From: Roseospira goensis
Lineage (GTDB): Bacteria; Pseudomonadota; Alphaproteobacteria; Rhodospirillales; Rhodospirillaceae
Assembly: GCF_014197795.1 (NCBI RefSeq)
Contig: NZ_JACIGI010000007.1
Location: forward strand, 105,863-147,204
Direction of reading: 5' to 3'
DNA: 41,342 bases
Made by a program: the position numbers and the translations under genes. The notes beneath the pieces were generated by a model, which saw only the letters and a program-made list of their open reading frames with translations, made no database searches and had not been told where the DNA came from. How positions within the stretch are numbered: the first letter of the stretch is position 1; the number at the start of each line of letters is the position of its first letter. This document shows positions 34,114-41,342 of this stretch, one piece after another.

Positions 34114-34664
34114 GCGGCGCCATGAGCAGCCCGATGCGCACCCTGATCCTGGGCGGCGCCCGCTCCGGCAAGAGCCGCCACGCCGAGACCCTGGTGCGGG
34201 AGGCCGCGCGGGCCGCGGGCGCGACGCCGGTCTACCTGGCGACCTTCCGGCCCTGGGGCGACGACGCCGAGATGGATGACCGCCTGCGCCGCCACCGGGC
34301 GCGGCGCGGCGACGCCTGGCGCACGGTCGAATGTCCGGTGGCGCTGCCGGAGGCGCTGGACGCCGAGGCCGGGGTGCCGGTGCTGGTCGACTGCCTGACG
34401 TTGTGGCTCACCAACCTGCTGCTCGACGGTCTCGACATCGAGCGCCAGACCGGGCGGCTGGAACGCGCCCTGGCGGCGCGGACGGCGCCCGTGGTGCTGG
34501 TGGCCAACGAGGTCGGGCTGGGGCTGGTGCCGGACACGCCGCTGGGCCGGCGCTTCCGCGACGAGGCCGGGCTGTTGAACCAGCGCATGGCCGCGGCCTG
34601 CGCGCGGGTGCTGTTCATCGCCGCCGGGCTGCCGCTGACGCTCAAGGAGCCGGGACCCGGCTGA
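34110..34664 (+). CDS. cobU: Adenosylcobinamide kinase / adenosylcobinamide-phosphate guanylyltransferase
   Basis: CobU (CobP) phosphorylates adenosylcobinamide and then adds GMP, making the activated ring for CobS. The 184-residue length is standard. The P-loop is GGARSGKS (15-22). YLATFRPWGDDAEMDDRLRRH carries the guanylylation region, here with ...RLRRHRARR around the family His. VLVDCLTLWLTNLL is the Walker-B-like strand, and VANEVGLGLVPDTPLGRRFRDEAG is typical (abbreviated). Translation is coupled to cobC by ATGA. Its 3' end overlaps aroA convergently by 23 bp. Confidence 0.95.
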   Translation: MSGAMSSPMRTLILGGARSGKSRHAETLVREAARAAGATPVYLATFRPWGDDAEMDDRLRRHRARRGDAWRTVECPVALPEALDAEAGVPVLVDCLTLWLTNLLLDGLDIERQTGRLERALAARTAPVVLVANEVGLGLVPDTPLGRRFRDEAGLLNQRMAAACARVLFIAAGLPLTLKEPGPG

Positions 34665-36036
34665 CCCCGACCCCGAGCCCGGCCAGCAGGTCGAAGAACG
34701 GCGGACATGTCTTGGACACGCAGCCGGGGTCGCGCAGCCTGACCCCCTCCGCCGCCACCCCCAGCACCGCCAGCGCCATGGCGACGCGGTGGTCGTCGTG
34801 GGTCGCGAGGTCGCCGTGGGTCGGGCGGCCGGGGTGCACCGTGAGGCCGTCGGGGCGCTCCTCCACGCCGATCCCCAGGGATGCCAGGGCGGCGCAGATG
34901 ACCGCGATGCGGTCGCTTTCGTGTTTGCGGATGTGTTCGACGCCATGGATCGCCACCGGGGCGTCGGCGAAGGGGGCGATCGCCGCCAGGGTCAGGGTGG
35001 CGTCCGACAGCGGCTGCATGTCCACGTCGAAGCCGCCGGTCAGGCGCCCGCCGGCCGGGCCGGTCACGGTCACGGCCTGGGGCTCGCGCGCGACCGCGCA
35101 GCCCATGCGCTCCAGCACGTCGATGAAGCGCAGGTCGGGTTGACGCGTGGCCGTGCCCACGTTGGTCACCGTGACCCGGCCGCCGGTGACCGCCGCCAGG
35201 GCGAAGAAATACGTGGCGGTCGAGGCGTCGGCCTCCAGCCCCACGTCCGCCGGCCGGTAGCCGCCCGGCTCCACCCGCATGTCCATCAGGTCCGGGTCGG
35301 CCTCCAGGACCGCGCCGAAGGTCTCCATCATGTCGAGGGTCATGGCCACGTAGTCCTTCTGCACCACGTGGTCCGCGATCAGCACATGCACGCCGTTGAG
35401 CGCCAGCGGCCCGGCCAGCAGCACACCGCTGATGAACTGGCTGGACAGGGCGCCGGACAGGGTGACCGGTCCGCCCAGCAGCGAGGGGGCGACGATCTCC
35501 AGTGGCGGCGCCTCCGGGGTCTCCGGGCAGGTGATGTCGGCGCCCAGGGCGCGCAGCGCCGCCAGCAGCGCCGCCATCGGGCGGCCGCGCATCTGTCGGC
35601 TGGCGTCGATGGTGAACCGGCCCGGCCCGCCGGCGGCCAGCAGGCCGGGCAGGAAGCGCGCCGTGGTGCCGGCCGAGCCGATGTACAGCCGCGCCTCGGG
35701 CCGGGGACGGCGCCGGCCCAGGCCGTCGATCTCCACCGTGGTGCCGTCGACGGCGACCCGGGCGCCCAGGCGGCGCAGGCTGTCGATGCACCAATAGCTG
35801 TCATCGGAGCGCAGCAGACCGCGCAGGGTGGACCGGCCCTCGGCCATGGCGGCACACAGCAGGGCGCGGTTGGAGTAGCTCTTGGAGCCGGGCAGGGCGA
35901 TCTCGGCCGTGATCGGTGCCGGGTGCCGGGCGACGTCGACGGCGGGCACCCCGACCAGCGCCGACCAGGGCGACAGGCCCGAGCCTTCGGCCTCCGCCGT
36001 CGCCGCGTCCACCCCGGTCGTTTCGGTCGTCGCCAT
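34642..36036 (-). CDS. aroA: 3-phosphoshikimate 1-carboxyvinyltransferase (EPSP synthase)
   Basis: AroA joins shikimate-3-phosphate and phosphoenolpyruvate in the aromatic amino acid pathway. The 464-residue protein has a roughly 40-residue N-terminal lead before LPGSKSYSNRALL (48-60), where family members usually have SISNR. Other motifs are YIGSAGTTARFLPG (PEP site region), SSQFISGVLL, DASTATYFFALAA, and the C-terminal KHKE-like HIRKHESDR and DDHRVAMALAV. I chose the ATG at 36036 because GGCAGGAGACG precedes it; the frame is open to 36099. Downstream it overlaps cobU tail-to-tail. Confidence 0.95.
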   Translation of the reverse strand: MATTETTGVDAATAEAEGSGLSPWSALVGVPAVDVARHPAPITAEIALPGSKSYSNRALLCAAMAEGRSTLRGLLRSDDSYWCIDSLRRLGARVAVDGTTVEIDGLGRRRPRPEARLYIGSAGTTARFLPGLLAAGGPGRFTIDASRQMRGRPMAALLAALRALGADITCPETPEAPPLEIVAPSLLGGPVTLSGALSSQFISGVLLAGPLALNGVHVLIADHVVQKDYVAMTLDMMETFGAVLEADPDLMDMRVEPGGYRPADVGLEADASTATYFFALAAVTGGRVTVTNVGTATRQPDLRFIDVLERMGCAVAREPQAVTVTGPAGGRLTGGFDVDMQPLSDATLTLAAIAPFADAPVAIHGVEHIRKHESDRIAVICAALASLGIGVEERPDGLTVHPGRPTHGDLATHDDHRVAMALAVLGVAAEGVRLRDPGCVSKTCPPFFDLLAGLGVGVSRVPAP

Positions 36037-36137
36037 CGTCTCCTGCCCCCTGTGGTGTCGGTGCGCCGGGAGTGTGGCCGGCCGCATGCGGCGTGGCAAG
36101 CTGGATGGGCGGGGCGCGCCGGGCTACCCTGGGGGCC

Positions 36138-36464
36138 ATGACCGATGCCGATGCCTTCGCGGCCTACCGCGCCGCCCTGCTCGCCACCCTGCGCGCCGAG
36201 GACCGCCTGCCCGGCCCGCACTTTCGCGACCTCGCCGAGGTGATCGCCGAGCACGGCCCGCCCGAACCCCGGCCCGGCTGGTTGCGCCGGGCGGTCGCCG
36301 CGTTCTGCGAGGCCGGGTGGGTGCAGCTTGAGGACCACGCGCTGGCGCCGCCGCCGGTGCTGGACGATGCGACCCCGCTGGCCTATGCGCTCACCCTGCT
36401 GGGGATCGCGGTGGCGGACGGCGAACGGCCGCCGGAGCCGTCGGGTTCAGTCGCCGATGGTTAG
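36138..36464 (+). CDS. Small hypothetical protein
   Basis: A 108-residue protein I do not recognise. It is acidic and predicted mostly helical, with FAAYRAALLATLRAED at the start, a conserved-looking GWLRRAVAAFCEAGWVQLEDHAL in the middle and a possible C-terminal helix before a Pro/Glu tail. No signal or membrane segment is seen. It starts about 100 bp from the divergent aroA and overlaps the following minus-strand gene tail-to-tail by 4 bp. Codon usage resembles its neighbours, so it is probably real. Confidence 0.6.
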   Translation: MTDADAFAAYRAALLATLRAEDRLPGPHFRDLAEVIAEHGPPEPRPGWLRRAVAAFCEAGWVQLEDHALAPPPVLDDATPLAYALTLLGIAVADGERPPEPSGSVADG

Positions 36465-37255
36465 CGCGCAACGCGCGGTTTGAGCCCATCGGCCAGGAAG
36501 GCGGCCCGCGCGGTCTCGCCGTACAGGGCGTGGACGAAAGCGCGCGCCGGGGCATCCGCCGGGGTGCCGGCCTTGACCGCGACCTGATAGACGATCGGGG
36601 CGTGAGCGTCGGGCGGGAAGGCGCCCACCATCCGCACCTCCGCATCGCGTGCCGCCGTGTTGGCGAACACCACCCCCAGCGCGGCGTCGCCGCGGGCCAC
36701 CGCGTCACGCGCCGCGGCCACGGTCGGCGTGGTCAGCACCCGGCGCGACACCCCCTCGTCCCAGCCGATGAAGCGCAGCGCGTCCAGCGCGTCCCGCCCG
36801 ATCGCGTTGCGCGTTGGGTCGACGATCGCCAGCGGCCGGCGCCGGTCGACCCACCGCGTCAGGTCCATGCCCCGGGTCAGCGCGGCCGGCGCCGGCGCAC
36901 CCGGGGCCGCCACCAGCGCCAGCCGGTTGGCGAGCAGGTCGGTGGGCGGCTCGACCTGGCCCGCGTCCACCAGCGGCGCCATGTTGGCGGCGCCGGCAAC
37001 GATCAGGACGTCGTGGACGATCGCGCCGGTCACGCCTGTGGCGCCCGACACGTCGCCAAAGGCCAGCATCAGAGGATGGCGCTCGCGCTGCCGGAAGACA
37101 GGCACGATGGTCTCCAGGGCGACCCGCAGCGATGGGTCGGCGTAGACCGCGAACGCTGTCTGCGCGTGGGTGATGCGGGGCAGGGCCACGCCCGTGGTCA
37201 GGATGGCGGACAGCGCGGCGAGCAGGTGGCGACGGGACAGCGGCAGGGCGGGCAT
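36461..37255 (-). CDS. ModA-like periplasmic substrate-binding protein, orphan
   Basis: A 264-residue exported binding protein. The signal has SRRHLLAAL, a possible Tat start, with cleavage near THA-Q (about 31). The mature part follows the ModA (molybdate/tungstate) fold: LLANRLALVAAPG, LAIVDPTRNAIGRDALDAL, a ligand-site-like VARGDAALGVVFANTA, and VGAFPPDAHAPIVYQVAV. The usual Ser-Ser-Gly oxyanion loop of ModA near the N-terminus is not clear. No permease or ATPase gene is adjacent, so either transport partners are elsewhere or the protein has another job. Substrate is therefore uncertain. Confidence 0.85.
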   Translation of the reverse strand: MPALPLSRRHLLAALSAILTTGVALPRITHAQTAFAVYADPSLRVALETIVPVFRQRERHPLMLAFGDVSGATGVTGAIVHDVLIVAGAANMAPLVDAGQVEPPTDLLANRLALVAAPGAPAPAALTRGMDLTRWVDRRRPLAIVDPTRNAIGRDALDALRFIGWDEGVSRRVLTTPTVAAARDAVARGDAALGVVFANTAARDAEVRMVGAFPPDAHAPIVYQVAVKAGTPADAPARAFVHALYGETARAAFLADGLKPRVAR

Positions 37256-37361
37256 GGTGGCGGGCTCCGGTGGCTTCAGGCGCCCTCAGCCTCCGACGAG
37301 ACGATGGCGGCGGCATGGCGCCCACGCAGGAGCAGGGGCGCCAGAGTCCTGTCTTTCGCGT

Positions 37362-37381
37362 TCCCACGCTCCCGCGTGGGA
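37362..37381. terminator. Perfect hairpin just after proline dehydrogenase, terminator or REP-type element
   Basis: TCCCACGC (37362-37369) and GCGTGGGA (37374-37381) form a perfect 8-bp stem with a TCCC loop, 8 bp downstream of the proline dehydrogenase stop. The sequence resembles the GTTCCCACGC...GCGTGGGA hairpins scattered through many proteobacterial genomes, so it may be a repeat element acting as a transcript end. There is no T-tract. Confidence 0.6.
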
Positions 37382-37388
37382 GCCCGCG

Positions 37389-38345
37389 CTACCCCACCAG
37401 CGAGCGCGCCAGCAGCAGCGCGTTGGCCGGCGTCTCGCCGATGCGGCGCACGCTGTAGGGCCACCAGTCGCGGCCGAAGGGAACATAGAGGCGCACCCGC
37501 TCGCCCTCGGCCGCCAGCGCCCGGGCCAGCGGTTCGCGCACCCCCAGCAGCATCTCGAACTCGTAGGTGCCGGGCACCCAGCCGTCGGCCCGGGCGCGCT
37601 CGCGGGCATGCGCGATCAGCCGGTCGTCGTGGGTGGCGACGATGGGGTAGAAGCCGCGGTCCCGGGCCTCCGGGCCGAACATGGCGTCGATCAGGCGGCG
37701 GCTGTTCGCCTTCACGTCGGCGCGGCGAGTGTAGGCATAGGATGGGGCGCCAACAAAGGCCCCCTTGACGAGCCGCACCCGGGCGCCGCGCCTTATCTGC
37801 GCCGCCAGATCAGCGGCGGTGCGCTTGAGGTAGGCCTGCAGGGTCAGCGCCACCGGCAGCCCGCGGTCGGCGAGCCCGTCGTGCAACGCGATGGTGGCGT
37901 CGACCACCGAGACGTCTTCCATGTCCAGCATCAGGGCATGGACGCCCGGCCGGGCGTCGGCGGCGGCGCGGATGTCGGCGGCGAGGGTGTCGAGGTGCCG
38001 GCGCGCGAGGTCCGGGTCCAGCAGGTGGCCGACCTGGGTCATGTCGACCGAGACATGGACGTCCAGGTCCGTCGCGCCCAGGGCGCGGACGACGGCACGC
38101 TTGGCGGCGACGTTCTCGTCGACCAGGGCCGGATCGTCGACGTACTCGCCCAGGTAGAACAGCGAGGCGCGCAGCCCGTGCGCCCGCCAAAGGGCCGCCG
38201 CCCGGGCCACGCCCGCGGTGTGGTCACCGGCGGCGATGTAGCGGTCGCGCAGGCCGGCGGTGGCGCGCGACCCCTGCATGACGCGGGTGACGCGGCCCGA
38301 GCGGGCCAGCGCGATCATCGACGATTGCCACAGGCGGGCGAACAT
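37389..38345 (-). CDS. Proline dehydrogenase (monofunctional)
   Basis: An FAD enzyme of 318 residues that oxidises proline to pyrroline-5-carboxylate and passes electrons to quinone. The TIM-barrel sequence has FYLGEYVDD, DVHVSVDMTQVGHL, LMLDMEDVS, LTLQAYLKRT, VRLVKGA and the C-terminal substrate motif YVPFGRDWWPYSVRR, all typical of proline dehydrogenases. It is the stand-alone form; no P5C dehydrogenase gene is near. I chose the ATG at 38345 (MFARLWQSS); the frame is open to 38492 without conservation. Confidence 0.93.
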   Translation of the reverse strand: MFARLWQSSMIALARSGRVTRVMQGSRATAGLRDRYIAAGDHTAGVARAAALWRAHGLRASLFYLGEYVDDPALVDENVAAKRAVVRALGATDLDVHVSVDMTQVGHLLDPDLARRHLDTLAADIRAAADARPGVHALMLDMEDVSVVDATIALHDGLADRGLPVALTLQAYLKRTAADLAAQIRRGARVRLVKGAFVGAPSYAYTRRADVKANSRRLIDAMFGPEARDRGFYPIVATHDDRLIAHARERARADGWVPGTYEFEMLLGVREPLARALAAEGERVRLYVPFGRDWWPYSVRRIGETPANALLLARSLVG

Positions 38346-38595
38346 GGGGTGGGTCCTGTCGCTGAAGGCAGGAAGGAAACGACGCGGCGCGCCCATCTTG
38401 CCGTGTGCAACGGCGAGACGGAAGTCATACCGGCCGACGAAAGGACGGGCCTCTCCGTCGGCCGGCCGGCGCCCATGACACCGACAGCACACCCCGCGGC
38501 GCCAGCATCGCTCGGACGACCCGCGAACCCGGGTGACTCGGCTTCACCACGGTGGGGTGGACGACCCGGTGTTTCGCGTGGCCTTGACCGTGCGC

Positions 38596-39018
38596 CTACG
38601 GTCCGTCGGTCCACGGGTCGATGGTCGGAATGCCGGCCGCCGCGAACGCGCTGGAGTCGCGCGTGGCGACCGCGAAGCCATGGGCGGCCGCGATGGCCGC
38701 AATGTAGCCGTCGGGCGTTGGAAATCCCTTGCCCGCGGTACGGGCCGCAACCGCACGATCGGCATAGTGACGGGCGGCCGGCGTATCGAAGGGAAGAATT
38801 CGGCTCTCGAACAGCCTGAGCAGCCCGTCGAACACCTTGGCGAGGGTCTGCTTGCGGCGCCCATCGGGCAGGGCACCAATGCCGAACAGCAGCTCCGCAA
38901 GGGTTACGCTGGTGAGAAACAGCGTTTCGGCCGCCTGGGCGTCTAGCCAGTCGCGGACCGCGGGGGCCGGTGCGGGCTTCATCGCCTCGGAGACGACGTT
39001 CGTGTCAAGGACAATCAT
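38596..39018 (-). CDS. fitB: PIN-domain toxin RNase (FitB/VapC family)
   Basis: A 140-residue PIN-domain ribonuclease toxin. Acidic active-site residues are Asp5 (VLDTNVVSE), Glu42 (TLAELLFG), Asp103 (TPDGYIAAIA) and Asp121 (ATRDSSAF), exactly the FitB pattern, so it should be an intact enzyme. Such toxins cleave specific RNAs unless bound by the antitoxin. Its ATG overlaps the antitoxin stop (ATGA), the usual coupling that keeps antitoxin in excess. Confidence 0.94.
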   Translation of the reverse strand: MIVLDTNVVSEAMKPAPAPAVRDWLDAQAAETLFLTSVTLAELLFGIGALPDGRRKQTLAKVFDGLLRLFESRILPFDTPAARHYADRAVAARTAGKGFPTPDGYIAAIAAAHGFAVATRDSSAFAAAGIPTIDPWTDGP

Positions 39019-39272
39019 TGAACAAGGCTCAAGGGCACGGCCGGCGTTCTATCGCGGCTTCGGTCCAGCGTTTCGAGATCGGCGTTGGTCAGGCCAGCGG
39101 TCCGGCTCAGGGCGGACAGGGCGGACCCGAGGCGAAGGCGCTCGGCGGGGCGAACCGCCGCCTCCAGGATGGCGCGCATTTCGGCTTCGGCGCTGCGGCC
39201 GTGCTGCGCGGCGCGGACCTTGAGGGCGCGGTGGGCTTCTGCGGACAGGTTGCGAATGGTCACCGCGGGCAT
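39015..39272 (-). CDS. fitA: FitA/VapB-type antitoxin
   Basis: An 85-residue antitoxin. The N-terminal MPAVTIRNLSAEAHRALKVRAA is a ribbon-helix-helix DNA-binding domain (strand, helix, helix to about 40), and the C-terminal part with RLGSALSALSRTAGLT should wrap the toxin. With the toxin it is expected to repress its own promoter. I chose the ATG at 39272, with CTGGAG upstream; the frame is open to 39338. A two-part operator-like sequence lies 30-65 bp upstream. Confidence 0.92.
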   Translation of the reverse strand: MPAVTIRNLSAEAHRALKVRAAQHGRSAEAEMRAILEAAVRPAERLRLGSALSALSRTAGLTNADLETLDRSRDRTPAVPLSLVQ

Positions 39273-39302
39273 GTGATGGCGTCTCCAGCCCAATGATCGC
39301 GA

Positions 39303-39338
39303 TGCCATCATGATAGCAAGGTTGCCATCATGCGGCAA
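39303..39338. promoter_or_regulatory. Probable FitAB operator
   Basis: TGCCATCATG occurs at 39303-39312 and again at 39323-39332, 20 bp (two helical turns) apart. The first copy is part of a near-perfect palindrome TGCCATCATGATAGCA (39303-39318), the second of TTGCC-N7-GGCAA (39322-39338). The half-site TGATAGCA matches the one I recall for the gonococcal FitAB operator. Position just upstream of the antitoxin supports autoregulation. Confidence 0.65.
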
Positions 39339-39380
39339 TCTGCGCGAAATGTATGGGTCGCCGCCGTTTAGGGTAGACTG

Positions 39381-39552
39381 TTCGAAATCAGGCCCGCAGA
39401 TGCGGTCCGATTTCGAACGTGAATCTGCTCTATATTATTGATTTTAGAGCAGATTTACGCGCCAAAATCGGACCGCGGCGCGATTCTATTCTGGCGCGAT
39501 CTGCTCTATTGCGACAAACCGAAATCGCGTCGCGAGTCCGGTTTGTCGCAAT
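39381..39552. repeat. AT-rich compound palindromic element
   Basis: Three nested or adjacent inverted repeats occupy the spacer between the FitAB promoter and the icd stop. A perfect 12-bp outer stem (39402-39413 with 39465-39476) encloses a stem of 15 bp with one mismatch (39418-39432 with 39445-39459; perfect core AATCTGCTCTA). A separate perfect 14-bp stem follows (39508-39521 with 39539-39552). TTCGAAATC (39381-39389) can instead pair with GATTTCGAA (39409-39417), competing with the outer stem. ATCTGCTCTA recurs at 39499-39508. Base composition is far more AT-rich than the flanks. It may be a miniature mobile or REP-like repeat. Confidence 0.85.
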
Positions 39553-39606
39553 CGGCTGTATCATCGACGGTCCGGCACTCACAGCAAGACAGCGCCGCCG
39601 CCGGCC

Positions 39607-40821
39607 TCACCCCATCGCGGCCTTCAGGCCCGCGTCGAGTTTGTCGAGGAACTGGGTGGTGGTCAGGTATGGCTGGTCCTTGCCGATCAGCAGCGCCAGG
39701 TCCTTGGTCATGAAGCCGGCCTCGACGGTCTCGATGCACACCCGCTCCAGGGTCTCGGCGAAGCGCACCACCTCGGGGGTGCCGTCGAACTCGCCCCGGA
39801 ACTTGAGGCCGCGGGTCCAGGCGAAGATCGACGCGATCGGGTTGGTCGAGGTCTCCTGGCCCTTCTGGTGCTGGCGGAAGTGGCGGGTCACCGTGCCGTG
39901 CGCCGCCTCGGCCTCGACCACGTCGCCGTCGGGGGTCATCAGCACCGAGGTCATCAGGCCGAGCGAGCCGAAGCCCTGGGCCACGGTATCGGACTGCACG
40001 TCGCCGTCGTAGTTCTTGCAGGCCCAGACGTAGCCGCCCTCCCACTTCATGGCGCAGGCGACCATGTCGTCGATCAGGCGGTGTTCGTAGGTCAGGCCGG
40101 CGGCCTCGAAGCGGTCCTTGAACTCGGCGTCGAACACCTCCTGGAACAGGTCCTTGAAGCGGCCGTCATAGGCCTTGAGGATGGTGTTCTTGGTCGACAT
40201 GTAGACCGGGTAGCCGCGGTTGAGGCCGTAGTTCATGCAGGCCCGGGCGAAGCCGCGGATCGACTCGTCCAGATTGTACATGGTCATGGCGATGCCGGAC
40301 CCGGGGAAGTCGAACACCTCGTGGGTGATGGCCTCGCCGCCGTCCTCGGGCTGGAAGGTGACGGTCAGCTTGCCCTTGCCCGGCACCTTGAAGTCGGTGG
40401 CGCGGTACTGGTCACCGAAGGCGTGGCGGCCGATCACGATCGGCTGGGTCCAGGTCGGCACGTAGCGCGGCACGTTGTTGCAGATGATGGGTTCGCGGAA
40501 CACCGTGCCGCCCAGGATGTTGCGGATGGTGCCGTTGGGCGAGCGCCACATGGTCTTGAGCCCGAACTCCTCCACCCGCGCCTCGTCGGGGGTGATGGTG
40601 GCGCACTTGACGCCGACGCGGTGCTGCCTGATGGCGTTGGCGGCGTCGACCGTGATCTGGTCGTCGGTCTCGTCGCGCTTCTGGATGCTCAGGTCGTAGT
40701 ACAGCAACTCGACGTCGAGGTAGGGCAGGATCAGCTTGTCCTTGATGAAGGCCCAGATGATGCGGGTCATCTCGTCGCCGTCGAGTTCGACGATCGGGTT
40801 CTTGACCGTGATCTTGTCCAT
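39607..40821 (-). CDS. icd: Isocitrate dehydrogenase (NADP+)
   Basis: The TCA-cycle enzyme that oxidises isocitrate to 2-oxoglutarate and CO2. The 404-residue length and the start [21 protein letters not shown] place it with the eukaryote-like homodimeric NADP enzymes of alphaproteobacteria, not the E. coli type. Motifs are [30 protein letters not shown] (substrate loop), [12 protein letters not shown], the metal-binding Asps in IDDMVACAM and [10 protein letters not shown], and [11 protein letters not shown] for NADP. AAAGGACACCGCC lies before the ATG at 40821; the frame is open upstream without conservation. Confidence 0.97.
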   Translation of the reverse strand: MDKITVKNPIVELDGDEMTRIIWAFIKDKLILPYLDVELLYYDLSIQKRDETDDQITVDAANAIRQHRVGVKCATITPDEARVEEFGLKTMWRSPNGTIRNILGGTVFREPIICNNVPRYVPTWTQPIVIGRHAFGDQYRATDFKVPGKGKLTVTFQPEDGGEAITHEVFDFPGSGIAMTMYNLDESIRGFARACMNYGLNRGYPVYMSTKNTILKAYDGRFKDLFQEVFDAEFKDRFEAAGLTYEHRLIDDMVACAMKWEGGYVWACKNYDGDVQSDTVAQGFGSLGLMTSVLMTPDGDVVEAEAAHGTVTRHFRQHQKGQETSTNPIASIFAWTRGLKFRGEFDGTPEVVRFAETLERVCIETVEAGFMTKDLALLIGKDQPYLTTTQFLDKLDAGLKAAMG

Positions 40822-41256
40822 GGCGGTGTCCTTTCGGGGGTCCCCTCGCGAGGCCGGCCGCCCCGCGCCCGGCGGGGTCCCGACCCGGAGGCGGGTCGTC
40901 GGGAGCGTCCGGGGGTGTCTGGGTGGATCCCAGGGGGCCGGGCGGGGCGGCGGATGCGTGCTACCAGGAGCCGGCGGAGGCACGGACCGGTCGGTCCGCG
41001 TCCGGCGCGGCGGCGGGTGTCCGTGGGGGTGCGCCCCCGGGGGCCGCGCACCGGTCCGGGGGGAGGACCCGGACGCGGCGGGCGAGGGCCGGCGTCGGCT
41101 GAACGCGCCTCGGGGGCGGCGGTGGACGCGGGGTCGCCCGGCGCAACGGTCTGGACCGCGGCGGCCCGAATGGCGGGGCCTGCGATCCGGCGACGGACGG
41201 CGGCACCATAGCAAGACGGTCGGGGAAGGCAAGGCCGGAGTCGGCCGTGTATGGGT
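40822..41256. other. Gene-free region upstream of icd, up to an IS fragment
   Basis: About 435 bp of very GC-rich DNA with many G and C runs. Open frames on both strands have no conserved-looking sequence. It must hold the icd promoter and, near its right end (about 41215-41256), the terminus of the insertion sequence whose transposase gene enters from the right. I could not define the terminal inverted repeat. Confidence 0.45.
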
Positions 41257-41342
41257 TCAGGCTGCCTGAGACTCTGGAGAAGGCTCCTTGAGAGCGTTTT
41301 GAAGGTACGCGAGCGGGGTCAGGCCGTTCAAGGCGCGATGGG
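41257..41342 (-). mobile_element. 3' end of an IS transposase gene (IS3-type integrase core), cut by the window edge
   Basis: The last 27 codons before a TGA at 41257-41259 read HRALNGLTPLAYLQNALKEP and a short Ser/Glu/Gln/Ala tail. HRALNGLTPLAYL is the typical C-terminal motif of DDE integrase-type transposases of the IS3 and related families. The gene runs leftward, with its 5' part beyond the window. Whether the element is complete cannot be seen. Confidence 0.8.

Overview
The window is about 41 kb of very GC-rich DNA (roughly 70% by eye), densely packed with bacterial housekeeping and surface-biosynthesis genes. Gene content points to an alphaproteobacterium, most likely of the Rhodospirillales: a PrtD-type type I secretion ABC protein, an Rrf2/IscR regulator next to a cysteine desulfurase, an NADP-type isocitrate dehydrogenase of alphaproteobacterial length, a DctQM-fused TRAP permease and nucleotide-loop cobalamin genes. 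The taxonomic placement is inference; no rRNA or tRNA gene was recognised.

Layout. 1-3.7 kb: Ca2+/Na+-type antiporter, macro-domain protein, HAD pyrimidine nucleotidase and a lipoprotein alpha/beta hydrolase, all on +. 3.7-14.7 kb is a surface region. It holds two divergent GT2 glycosyltransferases, a 638-aa protein that looks like a type I secretion substrate, a type I secretion ABC transporter with unusual ATPase motifs, and all four dTDP-L-rhamnose genes (rfbA, rfbC, rfbB, rfbD) with one unknown gene among them. 14.7-17.1 kb: an alpha-E / circularly permuted ATP-grasp pair. 17.3-20.6 kb: holA and a fused TRAP permease. 20.9-22.5 kb: a small alpha/beta hydrolase, then a 0.9-kb gene-free spacer built largely of short tandem repeats. 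22.5-27.7 kb is a sulfur-handling run: cysE, iscR-like, cysteine desulfurase, [2Fe-2S] ferredoxin, tenA, mnmA. 27.7-31.5 kb: an MlaC/HpnM-type periplasmic protein, a D,D-carboxypeptidase with SPOR domain, a small (possibly truncated) lipoprotein and an EamA transporter coupled to cobT. 31.5-34.7 kb: cobT divergent from cobS-cobC-cobU. 34.6-38.3 kb: aroA, a small unknown gene, an orphan ModA-like binding protein and proline dehydrogenase. 38.6-39.6 kb: a FitAB/VapBC toxin-antitoxin pair with an operator-like sequence, followed by a large AT-rich palindromic element. 39.6-40.8 kb: icd. The right edge carries the last 27 codons of an IS transposase.

How the genes work together. RfbA/B/C/D give the full route from glucose-1-phosphate to dTDP-rhamnose, and the two GT2 enzymes resemble rhamnosyl/glycan transferases. 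CysE makes O-acetylserine for cysteine, the desulfurase mobilises its sulfur, and MnmA uses sulfur for tRNA s2U while the ferredoxin fits Fe-S assembly. CobU, CobT, CobS and CobC together complete the nucleotide loop of cobalamin.

I did not find a clear-cut novel system. The strongest candidates for a second look are the type I secretion pair (non-canonical ABC signature and H-loop beside a substrate with no RTX repeats), the repeat-built spacer at 21.5-22.5 kb, the palindromic element at 39.4-39.55 kb, and the toxin-antitoxin operator.
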